Position numbers and translations under genes: made by a program. Positions 35,401 to 49,200 of a stretch of DNA of 64,000 nucleotides are shown here, piece after piece. The stretch is from Symbiodinium kawagutii (Eukaryota > Sar > Dinophyceae > Suessiales > Symbiodiniaceae). The notes beneath the pieces were generated by a model. It was not told the DNA's origin and ran no database searches. It saw only the letters and a program-made list of their open reading frames with translations. The DNA lies in contig VSDK01018978.1 of the NCBI GenBank assembly GCA_009767595.1, positions 202,468 through 266,467 on the forward strand. Reading direction: 5' to 3'. Each line of letters opens with the position of its first letter. Positions within the stretch are counted from its first letter, which is position 1.

Positions 35401-38400
35401 GTTCTTCAAGAAGCTGAACACTATGTGTCATTTGTGATCCAAGTCAATGATCTCAACAGTCAATTGACAATTGACACCGTCAAACGGGCCATCGCTGACT
35501 TTGCGTATCAATATTTTGGCTTCACACATTGGGCCAAACATATGCGACTTTCAGCAACAGTGGGAGATCACACGGTTTTTCTGCGTTACCAGGATCCATT
35601 GTTGGACACACTTCGGCAATTGGAGACCCGACTCAGTTTCATACCACTCCAGGCGTACCGGCTCCCTTTGGCAAGAGATGAACAGCACCGATACCAAAGG
35701 GTAGAATTACCCACACACCAAGGGCGCATCGTGATGGCAGTACACCCAGTGTAGACAAGGTGGGTAACCAATACCTGCTAAGACCGAACAGGATCTTCGT
35801 GCTAGAAAATCACATGCTGCTCGGCAGGTCTCTCAACCATAATATGCCTTCTATCGAGGGCGAATGTGTGTGTGTAAACTGCTATTACCATGCAGTCACA
35901 TTTTATACCATTTCCAGGGTTGTCACATTGTCTTCAAGTAGGTGGAATTATGGAGTTTGGAATTCACATTGCTGCGCACAGAAGTGACACATTTGAATAC
36001 AGCAGGGGGGCACAGAAGGCCCATAGAGCTGTGCCCAACGAAGCTCTCTATGGTGACCTTAGGATATCCAGGCTGATCACCTGGACGTACCTGCTCTGTA
36101 GTGCGTGTCAGTTTCGATGATGGCAACTGGGCCAAGCCAAAAACCCAGCAAACCGAACATGACACGTCGACATGCTAATCACACATTTGATGATCGTATC
36201 GTGGGTTCAAAGGATGATCTCAGTTGACTACCATCATGGACATTGGCTTTACAGCATCAGCTGTCCTACGCCCAGCCAGGTTACTAAGGAAGCACTAGGC
36301 GACTACTTTCACATCTCCATAAAGTTCGAAATCATACCCATACTGCAAGTGTGCGTGTGTGAGGATGTACTTCTCAGGATATTTAACTTCAACTCCGCAG
36401 ATGATAATGAAGCGCCATCCCATGCCATGCAAGGCTCAGGTAGGCACAGGTCATCCATTGACCAAAGATCCACAAACCATGGGTTTAGGCTTGATATGTG
36501 TAAGATATTAGGTTTATGGCTTATGTAAAATCCTCAGGAATTTGTGTCCATGTTTTGGGGCTTCGGGTTGATGGGTTCGTGATTTTAAGGATTGTTCATG
36601 GTTCCGGCTCTTAGGCTTAAACTTGTAAGGTCTACAGCTGCAGGATTTAGGGTCTACTGTTGTATTTATAATTTTTTATATTTGTGTAATTTTTTTTTCA
36701 ATATTGACTTATTTATTGGTTTTTATATATATATATATAGTTATTGTGATGCGAAGGAACTGCTTTAATGCTCGGAGGTGTGTGGTGATATATGAATACA
36801 TATATACAAATGTATTTAATTGAAGTTTTAGGGCTGATGGGTTTATTGTTTTAGGTGTATGTTTTTAATATGATCTAGGAAGTATGGTTTTGAGGCGTTT
36901 CTTTCTGAAGGTGTTAGGGTGTAATTTTGGGATTGATGTTGCATGTTTGATGCGCATTGTTTTATAGGTGGTTCAAAACTTTACAAGTGGCAGGCGTCCG
37001 GTTGTCAACCAATGTGAAAAATTCGAAAGCACAGAGGACAATTGTGGCCGCCCAAATGTCACTCCATTGTGATCATTGCAACATTGGGTCGTTGCAGAAG
37101 TCAATTGCAGTAGCATAAAGGTTGAGGCCTTGTAAACAATAAGGTCTTCAATGTTCACCCAATACCAGCTAATTTCTACCAATACTGGTAATCTGGATTA
37201 ATCATGGAACCAAAACCGAAATAGCAAAATAAAACAGTAAAACATTATGTGTTCGGGACTACTTGGATCAGGGCTATTTTCAGACCAGTCTCCAAACCAT
37301 TGGTTGTTTTTGCTGTTGTTTTTTTGCCCGTTGATTTTTCTTGGTTTTCTCGGGACTATTTTCTTTCAAGATTCATTTGCATTAATTGTGGGATTCAAAA
37401 CAAATTTTTGTCCAGACTGATGTAAATATGCCATCGGTCCACGTAGCTTCCAGGACATTGATTTTCTCGAGACTCTTCCCTTTCGAGATTAATCTGGATT
37501 ATGTAATCTTAAGGTTCAAAAAACAATGGTTTCCAGACTAATGCAAATATGGCCTCGGCCCAAGTAGTGTCTGCGATATTTGTTGTTTTCCTTCTTTTAG
37601 TTTTCTGACCTAGAAATACAATAATTCATGATCAGTGTCCTTCTCAATGTTGATAGGCCATATCAATGCCCAATCAGTATAAAGGAGCCAAAGTCCAGGG
37701 CGCCAAATGGCTTTATAATACTGAGGAGCTCTGATCTTCAGAATTGCCATAATAAGCCACCACTAGCCATATATCTATTTATAGTTATAACCAAAGAATG
37801 ACTGAAGTCGTCTGGGAGTTATGCCCATACGATGGAGGAAATAACTTGAGTGTATTTTCAAACCTGTGTCATTATATTTTTAGTACTATATAAATATATA
37901 TATGTTTATATAGGATGGCAAATGTTCTTATCCTGATTAATAGTTCAAGTATTGAACTAATATGAACAGTAAATAGCGTGCAACTCAATGTGCAGAAATC
38001 CGAGTCTAAACAGTAATTGTACCCCCAACACAAAGAGGTGAATGTAACTGTCCCAGCTTTCAACCCAGTATCAAACATCATAGTCTCAACCTTCTCAATC
38101 TTCGGTTGCGATTTGCAGTGCTAGCACAGCAAAACATCATTGCTAGCAAAAGAGAGATGTTGACCGTGGATGCAGACTTTGCAATCGTGCAGTGTCAAAG
38201 CCTGCAATCAAGAGCGCGTGTAGTGCAGATGGAGTTGCATATCGCAAGGTTTTTGAGAATTCAGAGATCGTTTTATAATTAACCGGTTCAATGAGAATTT
38301 TCCTTGATAAATTTGTGAAACCTTCTTTTTCCAAAACTACTGGCCTATTTTTTTATTTTTCTTATTTTTTCAAAATTCTCGTTTTATGGCGGTGATCTAG

Positions 38401-39464
38401 GATTAAATTTTGTAAGATTTTGTTCCTATTTTTTATTCTTTAGTTTTTTAAGTTTAGCAATGTTACTTTTGTGTGTAGGTTTTCTTATCGTTTTTACACT
38501 GTGTTGCCTCCACTGTCCTCATGTTTTAATTTTCTTTTACTATATATGTCGTCATTTATTATGCAATCATCATCCAATTCAATATTTGAAAAATATTCAT
38601 GTGTTTTATTTTCATTTGAATTTTCCTTAGTCTTGAAATATTCCATATTACATATCATGAAGGAACATTTGTTTCAGAATAAAACTGATAAATATCATTA
38701 ATGAAAAAATCCGTTTAAGTGCAAATGATTTAACAATTTCGATTCGAAAAATAGGGAAATGGCAAATGCAATCGATATATATATATAAATATGTATACAC
38801 ACATTTAAGTAAACAAACATATGAATAAACATCTTGACAATGATCATCAGCAAAAATCATCCACCAGCAATTGCGGACAGTTCTCCCACTCTTCAAGCTG
38901 TGGCTGTGAAGTGCATCGCGGGAAGCATCCACCAGGGAGATCTTTCGCGCCATTGAGTAAACGAGGAAACCAATGGGTGGTTTTCTAAAATTGCGAACCC
39001 TAAAAATGGCTTTTTTGAAAGTGATTAATGATTCAGATGATTTGGCGGTTCTGTATTTTGAGAAACCACCAAGTGTTGGGATATCCCAGGCATTTTTGTG
39101 GGATTTGCTGATCCAGGCCCATGTGACGTGTGAGGGCTTGATGCCATCTTGGATCTTGCACAGGTGGTTGAAGCTGAAACTAAATCGATAAAATCAGCTA
39201 TCTTGGTGCAGGAGATGGCTTGTCCATGAGCAGTCCAGCATTGGATGGAGTGCTTGATGGGACAACCTATAGCAGCTCCTGTGCCTAAATATCTTTTCTT
39301 GTGTTGGGCAACGTAGCCCCAGCTGAAGCCAATCATTTGCTGAAAAAACAAGGGCAGTTGGCGAACCTGAGGGTTTGACAATGTCAAATTAGAGCCATTG
39401 AAATGCGGGGAAGCCTTGCAGGGTGTCGCATCTTCAGGTGATGGGCAACTGATCTCGAGATCAA

Positions 39465-39498
<34 letters not shown>

Positions 39499-42400
39499 GG
39501 TGGTGGTGGTGATGATGATGGTGTTGGTGGTGATGACGATGTTCATCATCATTCAATTCGAATCTTTCATGACTCGAGGGTCCAAAAGCACCGCTTGCAC
39601 CGTGACCAGGTGGCACCCAAAGGCTCTGGTAGCGGTGGTGCCGGGCCTCCCCATGTGGCGATTTGCATCGCTGAATGGAAGGGACAACCTGCGAGATGTC
39701 AGGCAGCTGGATGGGATGCTGAGTGTTTTCCCATCATCCATTTTTGGACGAGGCTCACATCCACTGAAAACTTGAGGCTATTTGCGCTGTCAGTCAGACA
39801 TATATGTATTCTATACGCTAAAAAGTGGTGAATTTTGCCAGCACTGACCGTTATAAACCAATAGTCGTGCACAGGATTCTGTGGTTGATAAACTATCATA
39901 CCATAATCTCAAGTAGGCAATTAGATGTTGTCAAACATCGTAAAGCCGTATGTCATTGATGGTGGATGACCGTTGTGAACAGCTGTCAAGCAGAAACCAT
40001 TATCAACCCATCAATTTCTGAGGTTGACACCATATTGTAATCCTCATTAATTCGCAAACCATTAATGAAACGAATAGCTACCCATTCGTTCATAACCAGC
40101 AGTGTTACCTATGACTTCATAGCCCAGATCAACCATTAAGCATAAGTAATCATGGCATAGTGGCTGTGAATACATTCTTCACCATCAGCTAGCCACTGTA
40201 GTTTCTAACCGCCATGCTACAACCACCAAATGCTTCATGACCTGCCCTTGCATCGCCCCAGATCTACCGGGTGGACCAGCCCTCGCGCGTCTGGGGACCT
40301 GGTCAGAGCTGTGAGTGAAGAGCACGTAGAGTGTGTCACGTGTGTCGATGCATGCGGGGTCATATGGTCACGGGTGGATTATAGCTACTACCTTTGCGAA
40401 ACCATGGGTTTTTCTACGATTAATAATGGTAAGTAGTGGTTAATAAAAGGGGGACAATGGTGGATTATAGTGACTGCCGGCTAGTTTTTTAGGCTTTTTG
40501 GGATATGATTGATTTACCATATGGCCACTAAAAGTCAGACTTTTAGCCAGGGATCTAAAAGCCACCAAGTTGATGGTAAGTATTGATACATATAGGTATG
40601 CAGATAGTCTTTACATGAGAGATGTTGATGTGCATATATGTACAGGTGTAATATGTTTGTATAAATCTGAATAAACATGTCACATATATATATAAACATA
40701 GATATGTATCAATCAATACAAATATAAAAATACATAAATATATTCATATATGTATGTATAAATGCAAATGAATATATATATATAGATATATTTATATATG
40801 TATATATAAATATGTATAAAATTTTCCAGTATACATCTAAACCTGCGCGTTGTACCTACATATTTTTTCACATACAGTGTGTGTGCACATATTACTTGTA
40901 GGTCTACATGCACACGTGCATGTCCGTAGAATAGTCATACGTTGGTGTATACCAGTGAAATTGCACACAGAAAGTGTGCCTGTTGTGTTCTGCATGCTCG
41001 TATGTTGGAATGTATGGCTTGGAGGGAAGCAAGAAAGAACCACATTTGCTCATGTATGCAGCAGTGATTCGGGGTGGATGCAACACACTGCTGCGTCTGG
41101 ACTCATGTGGACGATGCAAGCAACCGCTGAATCTTTTGCCCATGTGATTCCTACTACAGTGGCCAACTCGGAGGAGGGTTACACTCCGGGCCCTGGGTTT
41201 GAATTGGACCCAGGAGCAATGCTGCCGCATGCATCAATCAACTTGTCGTTGTTGCTACTGTACACCCTGGGAATCTAACACAAGAGTGGACAATCCACAA
41301 TTTGTAGATGGTTTAGCTGCAGCTGTTTGAAATGGCTATGCTCTATTGCCATGTTCCATTGCCATGTTTGATTCACTGGCAAATGTTTTATCCCAGTCCT
41401 GTTTGTTGCTAAGCAGTTATGAGTGCTGCTAGTTGTTCTCTTTGTTGGTCATAGTCCCCTACTTGGATCTGATATTAACCTACCAGCTGTTGTATCATTA
41501 CATGAAACGACATGGTTAATTCCTAATAACTATTAGCCCACCATTCTTGGCCAGGAATCAGACAGTCATGTCAACCAATATCCGAGTGACTATTAAATTA
41601 ACTGTTATGAAGCCACTATGAATCAAGTCGATTCAAGACAAATGTTTCATAGTGCTTTGATAATTAAGAAACAACTATTAGCATCGATTAGCTACGAATC
41701 TTTATCGACGATTATGGACAATCATCTTGAATGGTGGTTTCTCAAAATAGGGGTACCCCCAAATCATCCATTTATAGTCATTTATAGTAATAAACAACCC
41801 ATTTTTGGGGTCCCCTATGGCTTGAGAAACCACCAATGTCCCTTCCTTGCGTTCCATGAAATGATCATTTCCCGGAAATTCTCAGGTCACTGCGACCAAG
41901 AATTTCTTCAAGGCGCGAGCCGCCAGCTTGCTGGTGGCGGAGCCGTCTTGAAGCGAACGGATGAGCTGAAACCATGGTTAGTAATGACGGTCACTATTGG
42001 TCAACAGTGGTTACAAGCTTAAATGTCAAGGCGCCGGCTCGGAGCTGAGCACCAGACTGAATAGATGTTCTGAGCCGTCAACACCAGGGGAAAACGTTGA
42101 TATGCAACAACGACAGGCAGAATCTGAGAAGGTCCGAACATCATTGCCAGCATCGGGAATGTTTGGTAACTTTTGGTACCCTTTGGCCATCAAACATGAT
42201 AATGGAGAATCTACCCATTATTGATCGTTTACCAGGGCTTCTCAATAAAATGTGGTAGCATTTTCCTTGTCAATGTTAGATCACTGTAGTGTACGTTCAC
42301 TCCAATTGTAGGTGCGTAACGGGTTGGAGCGATGCTCCAGAAATCGCCGCCAGATGTATCCCAAGGGGCTGGTGCAGGTCAGAAACAGGGTAGGAGACCA

Positions 42401-45400
42401 TTGCATCAACCGACCAAATGATATCATGAAGTTAATACTGTCAGCCACCAATGATGATCATGAGGACTATTGCCCAACCAGTAGTATCATTTCATTGAAT
42501 TCATAGTGTTATCATGAAGACTATTGTCCAACCAGTCAATATGCATCCACTCACTACCCACGTGCTCTTTTTCAATACCTTTTCCAAAGCATAGATGTTG
42601 TTTCTTGCAAAAAGTCAGAGGTTGAGAACTTTGCTGAAACTGTTGCTTAGCAGGGAAGCAATCGTGACTAGGTGACTAGCTCTCCATACACGCTGAAGGT
42701 CTGTATCAAAAATCCGAACCTTTCCTGTTGGATCTTGACTCATCATTACTGCAACTACTGTAACCAGGTTGTCCACTCTGGTTGCTCCCATAAGTTGTGA
42801 TCACTTTTAAGGAGTCATGCCGGCCTGCAACCAGGCGCAGACTGTCAGGGATCCCAGGGGGTGCTTGGCGTTTGCTTAACGGTTGGTTGGTCCACTACCA
42901 GGGAATGAACAGAAGACCTGGGGATCTCAGGGCTGGGATTTCGACGGCTCAGGATGCTCATCTTTGGCCATTTCCCGGGTGCTGTGACCAATTTCTCCCA
43001 GCTGTAGGTGGGAGCTTACTACCATTAGCTGCTGACAGCGTATGAGTTCATCGCCATGGCGTGCTTTAAGAATTGATCACAACTAGGGGATTGGGGTACC
43101 ACCAGTTGGACAGACCGTAAGTAGTGGTGCGGGACTCCCGATGAAAATGGCTGACCATTCTAAGGGATGGATTTGAAGGGTATAGAAGCCTGGGATTATC
43201 CTATTTAGAAGCCTGCATAGTTGGGACATTCCCCAATTATATATAAATGTTTCTCAAACAGTTTTGATGCACCATAGTTCATTCTTGCTTCTTAAATCGC
43301 AGTCATTAACAACTCCTGTGCATCAATAAACAATCACGAACCCGTTCTATATCAAATCAGAGTCATTGAACATTACCAACTCCAATTACCATAGATGAAC
43401 CCTTACCAAAAATAAACCCTTACCATAGATGAACAAATACCATAGATGAACCTTTGCTCACCACAAATCAAGCAGCGTGCCGCAGCCTGCCTCATCGAGG
43501 TCACCATGTCCTGGAACAACACGGGCACCGCTGTGTTGGTGAAAGCTGCCACCGAGGCGAGGTCATCTCAGGGATGGTCTCGGGGAGGTAGCTTCAGGGG
43601 TCATGATGAGCCATCAATGATGGGCTGGTTGGTGGGTGTAAACCATGGGATTTTCTATGGTTAATGGCTAGTAATGATTGATCATAGGGATGATGACGTG
43701 GCTGGCGGTTTGATTCACACTTTTTGGTTTCCCTAGTCATTATCAACAAATGGTTGGTTGACCAATATGCATAGGGGTTAAAACCGCCAAACAGTTGGTA
43801 TCATGGTGATCATGACCATTCTAATGGGTAATCAATGATCGGTATCATGGTTATGGGTCAAAATTATGGGCGACCCAATGAAAGTGAGCATAGTCAATGA
43901 TAATCAATTACTAATGTTAACACCGGATGAAGCTAAACCCCTGGTTGATTATTATGGGGGGAATTTTTCAATGCCCAGTGGTTTTCCATTAAATTGGTAC
44001 TGCAACCCCCCAATTGATCAACCTAGGGTTTAGCTTCATCCTGGGTCAACAGTACCAATATTGTGTGAGATTATGATTGTGGGTGATCCATGAAACACAA
44101 TGAAAGTGACCATCAATGATTGGTATCGCCGTATTTCATGGCAACCCCATGGGTCACTCATGATTATGATCACCAACATGAATTATGACCTAGGTTGATT
44201 AATCAACTAATGGTTAATCACTTCATTGTATTTCATGGGACACCCCGTGGTTGATGATCACCAACATTGTCGTGTGAGTTACCATTCTGTATGATAGTGG
44301 CGGGCATGTGTGGGACAACGGGGTGGCCTCGGGACTTGCAAAACGCAGCTGGGAGTGGGAAAAGGATAGAAAAAGCTCACGAAAAAGCTCATAACTCAGT
44401 TATGGTGGTTTCTTAAAATACGGGTACCCGAAAAATGGATGGGCTAGTACCAAAAAGGACTAATACTGGATGACTTTGGGGGTACCCCTATTCTGAGAAA
44501 CCATCAGTTATGGTGGATGTGACCACTTGATTGATGGTGGATGTAACCTCCCTCTGATATCACAGCTACAGATTGATATCACAGCTCCAGATTGGTGGTG
44601 GATATCATCTCCGGCCGCACCACGTAGAGATTCCATGCCCAGGAAGCCAGCACTGGGAAGAGCTACTACGGCGATGCGAGCCTCTACTTCCTCCGAGCCG
44701 ATGGAGAAGAGGCCAGGCTCAGTGAAAGTGACGGGATCCTCCGCGGTTTGTTTGAGCGACTGGGATGCCAACATCCAGGGTGAGTTTCCGAACATGCTCT
44801 GGCATAGTCCACATATGAATATGTGCAGTTATGCAGTTGAATATGTCTGTATATATTTACATAAACACATAAAGACGCGTGTGTATCTATAGACATAGAT
44901 GAAAACGTATATCTGTACATCTATATGCATAGATGTATGCATAGATTCATGTAATTATGCATATGCACGTGCATATATATGATATGTTTATATATACACA
45001 AATTGCATACATATCTATATCTTCATACATAGATGTGTACAAGGATGTATGCCATATGTAAATGCATACAGACCCATTCCCCTTATACAGATACATATGT
45101 ATACACATGTTATATATAGATACCCATCGATGTAAATTTGCATGAACATGCATGTGTCGTTGACTCTCTTTATCTGCTCCCTAGAGTAGTTCACATCAAA
45201 TCCCATCACATCGTCACATAGGGTTCCAAAACTCAAGCATGACCAGGGAGCTTTAGAATCTGGGCGGTGATTGTAGGGTTGTTTATTCGGTGATTCGGTG
45301 CCGAGCACATGAGTAGCATCAACAACTTGGATGTTTACCATTGTTGGAAAAGCCAGCCGGTAAGTCTAGGGCCCACTGAAAGGTAGGGGTCAATGATTCC

Positions 45401-46196
45401 ATGAGCACACAAAGAGGATTGCTTATCGACCCGCCACCGCACAAATGACACCAGTGGTCGCTCGGTTCTGCGATCTGCCGTCCAAAAATCGTCCCTGCAG
45501 ACCGCACTGGTGGCATCTGCGGATGGTGGACCATTGCATGATGTGCAGTGGAATCCCACCCAGGCGCTCTCAGGGGCTGTGCCAACCGCCTAAAAGTGCC
45601 TGGTCTTAGCCAAGCGCAACCAACTGATGGTTAATCCTGAGATGGTCATACAATTGGTTTAGGGTTCAGGGTTTTCTCCGCAATTACTCCCTATCGTGGC
45701 TGGTTTGATGAGTCACTGGAATCTCTTGTAGTTTTTTACCTGGCAATAGAAAGTCCGCGTTTTTGGTATACCAATGTGCGGGGGAATTTGTTGTTGAAAG
45801 GCTAGTTCGACAGAGGGTAACCGGCTACGTGCCGAAGCAATTACATCAAGAAGCAAGAAACATCACCACACTATCAGCGATGATGATTTGGACACAGAAG
45901 TGGGTAAGACTTGACTGTTAGAGCGATTGATTGATGAAGCTCCAGTGTTGGAGACTTCAGGAGAGCTGCTGGCAATGAGCATATGACTATGATATCCTAT
46001 GATATGAAACATGTATCCAATGTATCCCATATCACCATTTGTTATCATATCATATCACTTCATTTTTCCTTCTTATCTTTCTATTCTCTATCGATCTATT
46101 TATCCATCTATCTACCTATCTTCCTATCTTCCTATCTACCTATCTACATATTTGTATATCTGTGTATCTGTGTATCTGTGTATCCGTGTATCTATG

Positions 46197-46248
<52 letters not shown>

Positions 46249-49200
46249 CCTTTGTCCTCTCCAAATTTGATGCACATCTAAATCCAGTTCGAATGGACAC
46301 TAAATCTAATCTATCCAATCCAATCCGTCCATTGATTCAATCTTTCTATCAATCAAAAACATCGATTTTTGTTCCTTTTTTTCCCTTTCCTCCTGGCTGC
46401 TTCCTGTGACCCCCTGACTGACTCCTCTGTGTCGGAAAGGCACTGGCGCTCCCAACAACCCCAACTCCCCGCCAGGATGAGTTCGTGATGCTTCATGGTC
46501 AGCATCCTTGCTCCGCGGCCCTCTACGAAGGTCGAAAGGCCGCCACGGGGTTTTGCCGCGCGACTTGGGGTTGGACGAAGGCTTGGAAGGACAGAGGTAG
46601 CTTGAACTGCGATCAATGGATTGACTATAGCTGGTTAATGGTTAATAATAGGGGATGATAACTAAGAATTATAGGGGATATGCCAGCTATATATGGCTAT
46701 GGGTCAATATTAACCAACCAATTTCATGGGGAATAATCACCAACAAGTTCATAAGGAAAACAATGGTTAATGATAGGGGAACCAGGGGGACTAAGGGTTT
46801 TGACCCACTGCCATATCATGAACTATCAGAGGGTTGCAATGGTTAATCCTCTGATAGTTTATTGCCATGAATGGTGAATCCTCTGTCGCAAAAAGCAATT
46901 GATTAATATCATTAACTTATCAGTGGATTAACCATTGATAGCAATAAACCAATCATGTTTGATTTGTTGGTTTACTGCTATCAATGGTTGCTCCACCAGC
47001 GAGAAACTCCTTATGTTCACTATCAATGGTTAATAAACTCGATGATTTAGGGGTACCCCTATTTTGAGAAACCAACATTTGATCACGAGGAAAACAAATT
47101 AGCAATGTGATGAATGACAGCAAGCAACATGATGAATTACAGCATGCAATGAACCAAGACCTGTAAGGATGTCAGGATGTTGATGGAACAGTCGACAAGA
47201 TATCAAGTTGCTTTCAGGAACCATGTTAACGATTTGGTCAACAAAGGGATGTAAGGATGTATCGTGAACCTTGTAATGGACTTTTTCTTTCTATGTCAAC
47301 AGGAATTGGACAGTGGAAGGCTTCATCGTTCGATTCATGAGCCTATGTTTTGAGTTTGATCTGGCAGGAACAGATGCCGAGATTGACCCGATTCTACTAC
47401 CATATGCTACAGTACTTAGTTTCACAGAGCATCGTATCTGGGTGGTTTCGCTATGGTTTTGTGATGGAATGGTCTCACAAAACAGGTTAATCTCCCTATT
47501 GAAAATGGTCCTGACTATGGTTTTGTCCATAAATGATGCCCCAAAACAGGTCATTTTGCCTATCAAAAATGGTTATTAACAGCTGGATGATCAGTAGGTA
47601 CTACCATGGACAATCTCATGTTACTCAACCAGCAGCTGCCTCGACGCCCAAGGGGAGCAAGCGAATGGACTTTGGTACCGGACATCGGAACACCATCAGG
47701 CAGGGATGCGGCAGGCTCAGCGACTGCCAACCGTGATGATCAGATCGTGATTATTGGGAATAACCTAGTGATGATAAGTGGTTTGCTTATTCCGTCATCT
47801 ACTCATGATAACTAGCTGGTGATGATTGATACTGGCTACTCACAATGCTTAAAAGTGGCTTCATCCTAGCTCATCATGGTTGCTCTAAGACCAACAACAA
47901 TGGTTGATCGGAGATGGTCCATAGTGTACCCCCTGTCCCTAGTGAGCCATGATCATCTTAGCGGGGACCGGACAGAACTTGGGCAGCTAGGTAGTATAAG
48001 AGGTCGTGACCAAATATCATCAGAAATGTTTCGAATCGGTCAAGTCTAGGTAATGTCGAGATCCCAACAAAACTAGATGCTTAACTTTTTGATGATCAGT
48101 TTCGAGGTGCTTATCAGAGACACTGTTCAGTCTTGATTTACGCCCATACACCGATTGCTTGGAATGGTGGTCGTCCACAGCATGAACTGGTTCATACTGA
48201 CTGCCCACCAACGGACCGCGGCAGTGGCTAAGGCCCTTGTCTCTTGTGGGTATAGCCAGCTGCTGTTGAACTCCCATTTCGCCTATCTCAGAAACGGACT
48301 GCCGAGCTGTCCATACCTGATGGTCCACACCAACAACAAACGGTCCACCCATCGCTTTAACTCTACCATTGAAGTCATCACAATCCCAACGATGGCACCA
48401 ACAACCACTGCTCCACCCATGGCCATCATTGACTTTCATGGACCTTCGCCTGGCATCCGTTTCCAGCCTGCAGATGGAACAACTTTGGGCGTTTCTTCAC
48501 CTTGGGTGGATACGGCCAATTGACTCACGCCAGCAGTGGGAGAGACCGGGGGCAGGTGTGTGCACTGGTGGGAGAGATGCAGAACTTATGGTATATCTTG
48601 GTCTATATAGATGTTAGATGTCTATAATTGCTAGATATGTAGTCAAAAGATATGGCGCAAGTTGGGGACACTCATGAAACTTATCACATTTGAGTGGAAA
48701 CAATGTGCCAATGTGGGGGATGATAGTTTTGACCTAACCATTTGTTTTTGTCCCAAATTTCTTGCTTGTCAGACTTGATTTCAGAGGAGAGTCTACACGT
48801 TTAGTGAACTACCTTGCTCATCATATGGTAATTTCATGCTGTTTCCATCTCATCTATTTCCGTTAGGAACCGGAGGGCACAGACATAAGTGCATGTCTTG
48901 CGATTGATGTGATGTAGGGGTAGGTTTACAAGATGAATCTTCAACCATGATTCATCATCTCCTAATCTCAATCAACTGCTGTCGATGTATGATCAACTAT
49001 CTTCCACCATGATTCATCATCTGCTAATCTCAATCAACTCCACCCCCCAACTGGATCGCTGCATTGGTCCTCCTTAGGATGCAGCTTGTCACCTTGGCAG
49101 TACCCCGCTTCCACCGTTCCACGGTGAAAACCCAGGAAGGGCGACACGGACTTCTGGGACAAACCTGGCAAGTGACTTGGGCAGATGGCTTGGCGGTGAT

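Larger units (their letters stand above)
22931..39578 (+). other. long intron region of eIF2A (16.6 kb, at least one unseen exon)
   Basis: Between the LWDAKTG exon and the KGQP exon the family needs only about 40-50 further residues, so this span is almost all intron. It contains the inverted minisatellite repeat, an assembly gap, an unrecognised coding-like block, a kinase relic, decamer arrays, a duplicated ORF and few MITEs. If the scaffold is misjoined at the N run, this span would be artificial. Confidence 0.5.

Noticed and set aside
39025-39552. 175-residue minus-strand open frame
   Set aside because: Its start is the GAT/GGT microsatellite read as Ile/Thr; no motif, and it runs antisense to the eIF2A exon region.
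41913-42022. Extension of the VTATKNFFK exon in the longer 134-residue frame
   Set aside because: That frame includes MITE-2 sequence upstream and its reading (QEFLQGASRQL) does not match eIF2A, whereas the alternative frame does.
46011-46409. Ser/Ile/Tyr/Leu open frames
   Set aside because: Generated by a TATC microsatellite.
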